25,432 bases of DNA from a virus, in IMG/VR virus record IMGVR_UViG_3300017755_002896, positions 1 through 25,432 of that record. One strand, written 5' to 3'. Position 1 is the first letter of the stretch, and every line of letters begins with the position of its first letter. Positions 15,011 to 21,907 of this stretch are shown one piece after another. A program made the translations under genes and the position numbers. The notes under the pieces were generated by a model that was given only the letters and a program-made list of their open reading frames with translations, ran no database searches and had not been told where the DNA came from.

Positions 15011-15957
15011 AAAAGAAAATAGCAATAATTGGACCGGGCATCATGCCCATCCCACCGGACGGGTGGGGAGCAGTTGAAATATTAGTCTGGAGACACAAGT
15101 GTTCTTTAGAGAAGTTAGGTCATGAAGTTACCATATACAACACAAAAGATCTACACGCTGTTGCAAATCATATCAATGCATCTGATTATGATTTTGTACA
15201 CAACCAGTATGATGAGTTTGCAGGGTTCCTATCACAAGCATTACAAGTTCCTTTCTGTACGACCACACACTTTGGTTATATCATGAGAGAACATCTCTGG
15301 GGTCATGGGTATGCTCATAGCGTTTTCCCACAAACTCTAATGAGTCCATCCATTCTTGCACTTTCTGAAGGTATCAAAGACATGTATCTTTCCAAAGGAT
15401 ATACTGGTAAAATTGATTACTTAAGAAATGGGGCAGAGGTTGGTGAATTTAAGTTCAAGGAAAACGGTAACGGTAAGGCAGTTGTTGTTGGTAAGATTGA
15501 AGACAGGAAACGACAAAGAGATATTGCGGTTGCTTGTGGTGGGAAAGCAAATGTTGATTTTGTTGGTCCATCAATTGATCCACAATACAAAGACACAGAA
15601 ACATGCAAGCACATTGGTCACTGGTCTAAACCCGAGTTATATGAAAATCTTTCAGACTATTCAACACTTGTTCTTTTCAGCGATGGCGAAGCAGCACCTC
15701 TTGTAGTTCCCGAGGCACTTGCAGCAGGATTGAGTGTTGTTGTGAGTGAGTGTGCTTCTGCTAATATTGATAGAGAACTTCCTTTTGTTACTGTTGTTCC
15801 TGATGATGTTATTCAAGAGAATCTTCCCGATGTGATTAATGAGTCTTGCGAAAACAATCATCAATACAGAAAAGACATTAGGAAGTTAGCAGAAGATCAT
15901 TACGATTGGGATGTGATCATGGAAGAGTATGTTGAGAAGATTGGAGTAACGATATGA
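15007..15957 (+). CDS. GT4-family (GT-B fold) glycosyltransferase
   Basis: The start is GTG 15007, overlapping the previous stop (GTGA). The 316-residue protein opens with the GT4 pattern KIAIIGPGIMPIPPDGWGAV (4-23). Its second Rossmann domain begins near AVVVGKIEDRKRQRD (158-172), and it contains the donor-binding EX7E motif in SDGEAAPLVVPEALAAG (225-241; E228 and E236). No membrane anchor is seen. GT4 enzymes are retaining transferases using UDP-, GDP- or ADP-sugars. The length is slightly short for the family, with an abbreviated N-terminal domain. Substrate unknown. Confidence 0.85.
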   Translation: MKKKIAIIGPGIMPIPPDGWGAVEILVWRHKCSLEKLGHEVTIYNTKDLHAVANHINASDYDFVHNQYDEFAGFLSQALQVPFCTTTHFGYIMREHLWGHGYAHSVFPQTLMSPSILALSEGIKDMYLSKGYTGKIDYLRNGAEVGEFKFKENGNGKAVVVGKIEDRKRQRDIAVACGGKANVDFVGPSIDPQYKDTETCKHIGHWSKPELYENLSDYSTLVLFSDGEAAPLVVPEALAAGLSVVVSECASANIDRELPFVTVVPDDVIQENLPDVINESCENNHQYRKDIRKLAEDHYDWDVIMEEYVEKIGVTI

Positions 15958-16637
15958 TTGGTTGGTTAGTAATTGGCACTGCTAAGTATTTTGAACTTGG
16001 CGTAAACTGTCTTCAAAGTATTAAAGATAATTACAAAGGTGAACACGAATCACAATATTTTCTTTTCACTGATAGGGCACATGAACTATCAGATGAACTG
16101 GATTGGATCACTACGATTGATATCAATCATATTCCTTTCCCTTATATTTCAATGGCAAGATATGCTCACTTTATAGACAGACAGCATCTTTTCTCTGATT
16201 GTGATTATTTGTACTACAGAGATGCCGATAGTTTGTTTGTTGATGTCGGTGATGAGATTCTGAGCAAGAGGACAACCGTTCTCCATCCAAGTTACTACAT
16301 GAACGAACCCGACACGCACCCATATGATAGAAATCCAAATTGCAACGCATATATTCCTTTTGGTAGTGGTAAGCAGTATTACCAAAACTGTTTTCAGGGT
16401 GGAGAAAAAGAAGAATTTTTAAAGATGTCATTACTCCTCCGTGATAGGACACAAGAAGATCTTTCAAATAATATCATTCCTCTCTGGCACGACGAAAGTC
16501 ACATGAATAAATACATGAGTGACAACCCCCCGACCCTTGTGTTGGATTCCGGTTATGCATTCCCAGAAGGATGGGATCTTCCTTTTGAACAAAAGATCCT
16601 TAGTACAGACAAAAATAATATTGAAATTAGGAAATAA
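15954..16637 (+). CDS. GT6-family (ABO histo-blood-group type) alpha-1,3-Gal/GalNAc transferase
   Basis: GT6 enzymes add alpha-1,3-Gal or GalNAc to galactose, usually of an H (Fuc-alpha-1,2-Gal) acceptor. The 227-residue soluble protein has metal-binding YYRDADSLF (87-95), VLHPSYY (109-115), PYDRNPNCNAYIP (123-135, like human GTA PFERRPQSQAYIP), YYQNCFQGG (142-150) and WHDESHMNKY (178-187). The last differs from human GTA WHDESHLNKY at one residue and includes the catalytic Glu. Positions equivalent to ABO specificity residues 266 and 268 are Gln144 and Cys146. It keeps the vertebrate-type DxD, whereas many bacterial GT6 have NxN. It lacks the vertebrate membrane anchor and stem. It overlaps the GT4 stop (ATGA). 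Confidence 0.93.
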   Translation: MIGWLVIGTAKYFELGVNCLQSIKDNYKGEHESQYFLFTDRAHELSDELDWITTIDINHIPFPYISMARYAHFIDRQHLFSDCDYLYYRDADSLFVDVGDEILSKRTTVLHPSYYMNEPDTHPYDRNPNCNAYIPFGSGKQYYQNCFQGGEKEEFLKMSLLLRDRTQEDLSNNIIPLWHDESHMNKYMSDNPPTLVLDSGYAFPEGWDLPFEQKILSTDKNNIEIRK

Positions 16638-16638
16638 A

Positions 16639-18012
16639 ATGAGTAGACCAACTGTTACTTTGTGTATGATTGTGAAGGATGAAGAACATATCATCCATGA
16701 ATGTCTTGATTCGATGATACCTTATATTGATCGATACGACATCACCGACACCGGATCCACCGATAGAACTAAAGAAATAATTCGTGAATGGGGTAAGAAG
16801 AACAACATTCCCGGTGAAGTATATGATGCACCTTGGCAGGGTTTCGGTAAGTCAAGATCTGTTTCTCTTCGTAATGCGGACAAGGGCGGTGCAGATTACT
16901 CTTGGGTTATTGATGCTGATGATCAAGTCATGGGTAAGTTTGTCTATCCCCAAGAATTCGGAGATCATGCTGCGTATACATTGAAAATTAACAGAGGAGA
17001 TTTTGAGTGGTGGAGAAATCAAATCTTCAAGAACAATATGGGATGGGAGTATGTTGGAGTTATTCATGAATATGCAAACTGTCCAGATTTAGAGAAAAGC
17101 GGTTTACCTGTTGCTAGACTTCAGGGAAATTATGCCATTGATGCTCGAACGCTAGGAAATCGAACCAAAGAATTTGATGTTGAATTGGAAGAAGGACAAG
17201 AGGAAGAACCCGGAAAGGAAGCATGGAGAAAGAAATATCTTCATGATGCCGAAACTCTCTTAGACTGCCTAACAAATCCCGATAACGAAAACTACGAACC
17301 AGACAACCACCGTTATCTTTTTTACCTAGCACAATCATACTTTGATGGTGGAGATTTTACTAAAGCGAAAGAGTGGTATGAGAAACGAGCAGAAAAAGGT
17401 GGCTGGGAAGAAGAACAATGGTACTCTGTTCTTCGTGTTGCTATGTGCATGACAAACCTTGGTGAAAAATGGCAGGACACACAAGATGTATTTCTTCAGT
17501 CGTATAACATACGACCAACGCGAGTAGAGTCTTTGTTTAATCTTGCAAGAATTCATCGATTAAATGGTAATCCTAAACTTGGATATCTCTTCGCTAAGAT
17601 GGGATGTCAAATACCACTTCCTCCCAATGATGTTCTTTTTGTTGCAAAAGACATCTATGATTGGCAAATCTGGGACGAGTTAGCGTCAACTGCTTGGTAT
17701 ACTGGTGACATGCAGGCGGGTCTTGCTGCATCGAACAAACTTCTTACGGATAAACTGTACCCAGAAGAACATCATGAAAGAATTTTAAACAACTGGAAAC
17801 AGTACGTTGCTTGGCAGGAACAGCAAGAAAAAGAACAAAAAGCAGCACAGGCAGAGCAAATGAAGCAAAATATCCTCAAGGAAGAATTGGATCGTCAAGA
17901 AACTCTCAAAAGAAAAGAAAATTCAAAAAATCGGGAACAACAAAAGAAGATAAATAAGAGGAGACAGAAGCAAAAATTAGCGAGTAAGTCTCGTAAAGCA
18001 TCGAGGAGATGA
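16639..18012 (+). CDS. GT2-family glycosyltransferase with TPR region and basic coiled-coil tail
   Basis: The start at 16639 (AGGAAA at 16629-16634) gives 457 residues; an upstream in-frame ATG at 16519 lies inside the GT6 gene. The catalytic domain is GT2: TLCMIVKDEEHIIHECL (7-23), DTGSTDRT (37-44), FGKSRS (69-74) and WVIDADD (89-95). The TPR-like helical repeats run roughly 222-320 (HRYLFYLAQSYFDGGDFTKA, then ESLFNLARIHRLNGNPKLGY). The last 65 residues are Gln/Glu/Lys-rich and end strongly basic (NKRRQKQK...SRKASRR). Such GT2-TPR proteins are common next to tail-fibre genes in large marine phages. The TPR and tail suggest protein-protein contact, possibly with a protein acceptor. It ends 3 nt before the structural genes. 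Confidence 0.85.
   Translation: MSRPTVTLCMIVKDEEHIIHECLDSMIPYIDRYDITDTGSTDRTKEIIREWGKKNNIPGEVYDAPWQGFGKSRSVSLRNADKGGADYSWVIDADDQVMGKFVYPQEFGDHAAYTLKINRGDFEWWRNQIFKNNMGWEYVGVIHEYANCPDLEKSGLPVARLQGNYAIDARTLGNRTKEFDVELEEGQEEEPGKEAWRKKYLHDAETLLDCLTNPDNENYEPDNHRYLFYLAQSYFDGGDFTKAKEWYEKRAEKGGWEEEQWYSVLRVAMCMTNLGEKWQDTQDVFLQSYNIRPTRVESLFNLARIHRLNGNPKLGYLFAKMGCQIPLPPNDVLFVAKDIYDWQIWDELASTAWYTGDMQAGLAASNKLLTDKLYPEEHHERILNNWKQYVAWQEQQEKEQKAAQAEQMKQNILKEELDRQETLKRKENSKNREQQKKINKRRQKQKLASKSRKASRR
18004..18008 (+). promoter_or_regulatory. Shine-Dalgarno at the sugar/structural gene boundary
   Basis: AGGAG lies 7 nt before ATG 18016 and within the last codons of the GT2-TPR gene. It gives the structural genes an independent, strong ribosome entry point. 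Confidence 0.7.
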
Positions 18013-18015
18013 TAT

Positions 18016-18450
18016 ATGGCATCCGGTAGATATGATATAACTGCGGAACAAGGAGTTACTTTTAAACTTCACCTTCGCTATAAAGACCACCAAAATGTAA
18101 ATGTAGATCTTGATCCAGATCTTGGTTGGACAGGAAGAATGCAAGTTAGAAGATCGGGTGTAGACTCTGATTTAATTTTACATGTAACAACAACAGGAGT
18201 AACTGGTGGAGGATCTACTGGTGAATTTACTGCTGGATCAGGGGTGACCGGAAACGGTGGCATAACAATGAATGCATCTGCAACAGGTGGAACGGGTCAT
18301 AGTGGCGGAGTCCTTATTGGCATTGACGCAGAAAGTATGTCTAATGTTCCAAAGGGAAACCACTTTTATGATCTTGAAATCGTAAAAGGTGATACTGTTA
18401 CACGATTGATCGAAGGAAGATTTTCAGTAGACAGAGAAATCACTAGATGA
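18016..18450 (+). CDS. Small baseplate/tail-fibre-associated protein (BppU-N-like), hypothetical
   Basis: This 144-residue protein begins ASGRYDITAEQGVTFKLHLR (2-21), a pattern seen at the N terminus of phage tail and baseplate proteins with a beta-sandwich (my comparison is to BppU-like N-terminal domains). A Gly/Thr/Ser-rich middle (TTGVTGGGSTGEFTAGSGVT, 59-78) suggests an extended segment, and the C terminus (FYDLEIVKGDTVTRLIEGRF) is beta-like. It has a strong Shine-Dalgarno and overlaps the fibre gene by 4 nt, so it is probably made together with the fibre, perhaps as its adaptor. The exact role is not established. Confidence 0.7.
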   Translation: MASGRYDITAEQGVTFKLHLRYKDHQNVNVDLDPDLGWTGRMQVRRSGVDSDLILHVTTTGVTGGGSTGEFTAGSGVTGNGGITMNASATGGTGHSGGVLIGIDAESMSNVPKGNHFYDLEIVKGDTVTRLIEGRFSVDREITR

Positions 18451-21400
18451 CTAATAAAATAACAATTTCCAGAGATGATCTACCAAAAAAGGTAGAAGTA
18501 ACTGCAATACCGAACAATATTACAGTTACGGATTCAAGTGCCAAGACTAATATTGTTGAGGTTGCTCAGGGAATTGTTGCAGGAGGTGGTGAGGGTCCAG
18601 CAGGACCACAAGGAGATCCCGGAACCGATGGAACCGATGGAACCACTGGAACAACAGGCAATACTGGTGCAACTGGTGCAACTGGTGCAACTGGTAAAAC
18701 TGGTGCTGATGGAACTACAGGAACCACCGGTAACACCGGTAACACTGGAACCAGCATAACGTCAGCGACTCTTTCCCCCGCAGTAAATGGCGGTCAAACT
18801 TTAGCATTTATACTCGAAACTGTTAATGGAGTTACAACAGGAATAACCGCTGGGTTTATTCTTTCTGGTGGTGGTACTGGTGCAACTGGTGCAACGGGAC
18901 TCCCTGTTGGGGTTCGATATCAGGTAACTACCACCACCGGCGAGGTTTCAACTAGCGGAGATCCCGGTAAGGTATTCTTTAAAGATGACCTTTCACTCGT
19001 AAAAATTACTAGTAGGGATATTGACAACAGTGATACCTCCATCATCACAAACCTTAATCAAAATTCTTTCTTCATTTTCACCAATGATGACTATAGTAAA
19101 GAAAGAATATTTAGAACTAATATAAATGCATTTCAAAGTCCCGGTGGTTCCCAAAGCGTATTCTCGTATACCAATATTACATACGTCAAACAAGCAGGAG
19201 GTGTTTTTGCTGATGATGAATTTGTGACTGTTATGCGGTTTACCGCCGGAGGCACGGGTGGAGATGGTGATGGTATTACTAATCCAAGACTCATTGGCGA
19301 TAATCTTGTCATTGATCAATTCATAACCCAAAGTGGTGTCACGGGTGCATCTTATGATCTAGGATCCGTAGTGGGTTCGGCGGGTTCAACCGGAAAGACT
19401 GGTGCTGGTGTAACTGGTGCAAGTCTAACTTCTGTTGTAAATGGCGGACAGACTTTAACATTCGTAGTTGAAACTATGGATGGATTTACCATAGGATTAA
19501 CTGCTGGCACTATACCACAAGGTGGCGGCACTGGTGCGACTGGTGCGACCGGAGCAACGGGTATTGCAGGAGTCACTGCTGGATTGAAATTCTATCCAAA
19601 TGCTGGTGGTTCTACCGTTGGAATTGATCCTACCGCAGTAATTCATATTGCTGGTATATCGTCAGACGGCGGTGCTACTTTTGGTGGTAATGTTAGAATA
19701 CTATCAGACAAAAATATTATTCTTAACTCCACTGCCAGCATCAGAAATCCAGATTCAGTTCCCATGATAGTGGATCTTAAACCCGGCGGGGAAACGGGAC
19801 AAGTCGCAATCGGTGATGTTAATGACGCAGGCAATGGTGTGCAAATCGTACTCAATGATGGTGAGAATAATATACAACTAATTTCTGATGACATTCAGAT
19901 ACTAAAACAATTATCACACAACACTGATCCTGACACAAAAATAACATTCCAGACAAACGAAGTCGGAATGTCCGCAGGTGGAGCAAACAATATTAGATTG
20001 AGTTCCACGGTCACACAGATAGGAACTCCCCTTCATGCTGTAGAGGGTGTATCTGCTGATAAAGGAATTACTTTCCCCGACTACACACACCAGACTACTG
20101 CTTTCACTGGAGCAACTGCGTATAAAGCAGGCGATGGAATAACACTCGATGTTGCAGGTGGAACTTTCTCAATTGATCCCACTGGTATTTTTGTTGAAAA
20201 GGTTTTTGATTTTGACGGCAACAATGATACAGGGATGGACATCAGTGTTGATAATACTATTTCTTTCTTGGCGGGCGGTTCCAATAGATTAGATATCACT
20301 AATCTAGACACTGTTTTTAATAGTGGAATCACTATCAGCGGAGGTGTTGGTATCGATGGAGATATTCTTTTCGCTGGTGCTGATTCTAATAGGATTAAGG
20401 TCAACGATACCACCGCACTCTTATTAGATCCAGAGAATGGTCTTGTTCGAGTCCTTACTTTCGGTCTACAAATACCCGACAGACTACAACACACAGACGA
20501 CACCGATACTTTCCTTGGGTTTAAGACAAATGCAATTAATCTTAGTGCCGGTGGAGTTGTAGGAGTTACATTAGATGCATCTAGCATGTCAATCGGTGTA
20601 GGTACTTCTATTACTGGTGGAATGACTTTGGATGGTGTACTTAATCTACCCACCGGAGATTCAGACAACCCAGCGACCAGTATCAAGATTCCCACTGGCG
20701 GAAAAATTGTTAACCACCAGACAGACCCAGCATCGGTGTCACTTGCGACTAACACAGTTACACTGCAATCAAAAGGAACTGGATCTCCGGGCAGAGTGAC
20801 GGTAGACAACAACAAGGTATTCATAGACAATGTTGTTCTGAAAACAGAGGAAGGTATCTCTATGGATGATGCTGGACTCACCTTCCCACTAGGTACGCAT
20901 CAAATCGCTGCTGCGTATGGTGTTGGTGGCGGCGGCATTGGTTTCCACAGTTACTTTGATGGTGGAACTGGTACTACTCAGGTGGTCCAAGGTAGCAATA
21001 CCAAACCCGGCAGATTTAAGTTTTCTTTCGGTGGTAACGGGAACGACAACGGGAGAGGTCAAACGGCAGCGACCGGTGATGCCCCCGGTTGGGCGAATGC
21101 GACCGCCGAACCATCGACCTATCCGTACTATTTCCATGTGAACGAATTCGCTGCTTCTCCTGTTGTGGGCGAAGAAGGTATCGGAAATCACATACCCAAA
21201 CTCATGAATCTTTTGTATGGTGCTAGTGGTGCCACTGTACAAATTGGAGCAGGTCAGGGTGGAACTCATCTAGTTTCAATCGTTAAAATAACTCAACAGC
21301 AACCTGCTCATGTACACACAGGGTTCGCTAACTCGGATAAACCCCTTCCACATGAAGCATGGTTCGGTGTTAAATCAGGTGCTGGTGATTTCTCTGGGGA

Positions 21401-21905
21401 TCTTGGGCAGGGTCCAAACCACACTGTACCCATCGTGCGAATCGATGAATCTGGTCCGGGAGTAAGAAGTAACTTCGATGGTAGATCTGGTGGTACTGGT
21501 GGTATCCAAGATGGTGACTTGTTCTACATTGATATCTTCCCAATCTTTGGTGGTGGCGACGGTGGCGGTGGTGGTCTGTCTGAAGTTGTCGGTTCATATG
21601 ATGGACACATTGAATTCCCAAACAATGACACATATCACTTAGACTCAAGATTAATAAGAACCAGAACAATTAGTGAATTCTTTGCTAAGGTTGAACAAGG
21701 TGTGACCGGCGCAACTGCCGAATTGCATGGAGGTGGGACTTTAATTGCTGGTATTTCTCTTGGTGTAACGGGACACATAGCAGATAGTCTAAATGAACCA
21801 GAAATAAATCAAGGCGGAACATTGGAAATTAGAGTGAGCGGCGTAACCACCGGTTATCTGCATAAAGACTTTACATTCTCTGTTGGTTATGTACAGGGAG
21901 AATAA
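18447..21905 (+). CDS. Large tail fibre with collagen-like Gly-X-Thr repeats
   Basis: This 1152-residue protein is almost free of Cys and rich in Gly, Thr and Asp. Layout: short N-terminal domain (1-49); an 18-triplet collagen-like G-X-Y run (50-103), mostly with Thr at Y; two copies of a 45-residue NGGQT beta module that end in short GAT triplets (108-151 and 326-372); a shaft of repeated H-x-T-D-x-D-T / SAGG modules (487-781); two TFPxxTHQ motifs (542-549 and 812-819); a Gly-rich hinge (1035-1043); and a separate C-terminal beta domain (1044-1152). It is presumably the trimeric host-recognition fibre. It starts at ATGA over the adaptor gene and follows the sugar block without a break. The Thr residues are potential glycosylation sites. 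Confidence 0.88.
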   Translation: MTNKITISRDDLPKKVEVTAIPNNITVTDSSAKTNIVEVAQGIVAGGGEGPAGPQGDPGTDGTDGTTGTTGNTGATGATGATGKTGADGTTGTTGNTGNTGTSITSATLSPAVNGGQTLAFILETVNGVTTGITAGFILSGGGTGATGATGLPVGVRYQVTTTTGEVSTSGDPGKVFFKDDLSLVKITSRDIDNSDTSIITNLNQNSFFIFTNDDYSKERIFRTNINAFQSPGGSQSVFSYTNITYVKQAGGVFADDEFVTVMRFTAGGTGGDGDGITNPRLIGDNLVIDQFITQSGVTGASYDLGSVVGSAGSTGKTGAGVTGASLTSVVNGGQTLTFVVETMDGFTIGLTAGTIPQGGGTGATGATGATGIAGVTAGLKFYPNAGGSTVGIDPTAVIHIAGISSDGGATFGGNVRILSDKNIILNSTASIRNPDSVPMIVDLKPGGETGQVAIGDVNDAGNGVQIVLNDGENNIQLISDDIQILKQLSHNTDPDTKITFQTNEVGMSAGGANNIRLSSTVTQIGTPLHAVEGVSADKGITFPDYTHQTTAFTGATAYKAGDGITLDVAGGTFSIDPTGIFVEKVFDFDGNNDTGMDISVDNTISFLAGGSNRLDITNLDTVFNSGITISGGVGIDGDILFAGADSNRIKVNDTTALLLDPENGLVRVLTFGLQIPDRLQHTDDTDTFLGFKTNAINLSAGGVVGVTLDASSMSIGVGTSITGGMTLDGVLNLPTGDSDNPATSIKIPTGGKIVNHQTDPASVSLATNTVTLQSKGTGSPGRVTVDNNKVFIDNVVLKTEEGISMDDAGLTFPLGTHQIAAAYGVGGGGIGFHSYFDGGTGTTQVVQGSNTKPGRFKFSFGGNGNDNGRGQTAATGDAPGWANATAEPSTYPYYFHVNEFAASPVVGEEGIGNHIPKLMNLLYGASGATVQIGAGQGGTHLVSIVKITQQQPAHVHTGFANSDKPLPHEAWFGVKSGAGDFSGDLGQGPNHTVPIVRIDESGPGVRSNFDGRSGGTGGIQDGDLFYIDIFPIFGGGDGGGGGLSEVVGSYDGHIEFPNNDTYHLDSRLIRTRTISEFFAKVEQGVTGATAELHGGGTLIAGISLGVTGHIADSLNEPEINQGGTLEIRVSGVTTGYLHKDFTFSVGYVQGE
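18594..18755 (+). repeat. Collagen-like Gly-X-Y repeat with imperfect 9-bp DNA repeats
   Basis: Eighteen consecutive Gly-X-Y triplets occupy fibre residues 50-103. About two thirds have Thr at Y, and only the first few contain Pro. At DNA level a 9-bp unit (ACTGGTGCA) is tandemly repeated three times at 18663-18689, with degenerate copies either side, so length change by slippage is plausible. Confidence 0.9.
18768..18899 (+). repeat. NGGQT module, copy 1
   Basis: Fibre residues 108-151 contain NGGQTLAFILETVNG followed by GITAGFILSGGGTGATGATG. The same module recurs at 19422-19562, so this is an internal duplication within the fibre. Confidence 0.8.
19422..19562 (+). repeat. NGGQT module, copy 2
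   Basis: Fibre residues 326-372 contain NGGQTLTFVVETMDG then LTAGTIPQGGGTGATGATG, clearly homologous to copy 1 and again flanked on both sides by Gly-X-Thr/Gly triplets (GSTGKTGAGVTG before it). Confidence 0.8.
19905..20789 (+). repeat. Degenerate fibre-shaft repeats (about 95 residues, four copies)
   Basis: A motif with H, TD, DT, a hydrophobic F/I, TN and SAGG recurs at fibre residues 487 (LSHNTDPDTKITFQTNEVGM), 584 (more divergent, FDGNNDTGMDISVDN), 678 (LQHTDDTDTFLGFKTNAINL) and about 755 (NHQTDPASVSLATNTVTL). The spacing is roughly 97, 94 and 77 residues. These look like repeated beta-structured shaft segments, as seen in marine T4-like phage fibres. Confidence 0.7.
21895..21900 (+). 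promoter_or_regulatory. Shine-Dalgarno for the LamG-like gene
   Basis: AGGGAG lies 7 nt before ATG 21908 and inside the last codons of the fibre gene. Confidence 0.65.
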
Positions 21906-21907
21906 CT

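Noticed and set aside
5742-18012. T4-type DNA glucosylation genes (alpha/beta-glucosyltransferase for hmC)
   Set aside because: None of the nine transferases shows the T4 AGT/BGT pattern, and no dCMP hydroxymethylase is in the window. The families present act on glycans.
18660-18755. Short tandem repeats as a CRISPR-like or mobile repeat array
   Set aside because: The 9-bp units stay in frame and encode Gly-X-Thr triplets within an open fibre gene. There are no spacers and no cas genes.
18566-18757. Antisense open frame over the collagen repeat (Pro/Val repeats)
   Set aside because: It is the direct reverse complement of GGT/ACT repeats. The Val-Pro repeat is an artefact of the collagen codons.
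20081-20881. Long antisense open frame (266 codons) opposite the fibre gene
   Set aside because: It is a mirror of the Gly/Thr/Asp-rich fibre codons: the predicted protein is Pro/Ser/Val-rich low complexity with no motif or ribosome-binding site, and every supported gene is on the other strand.
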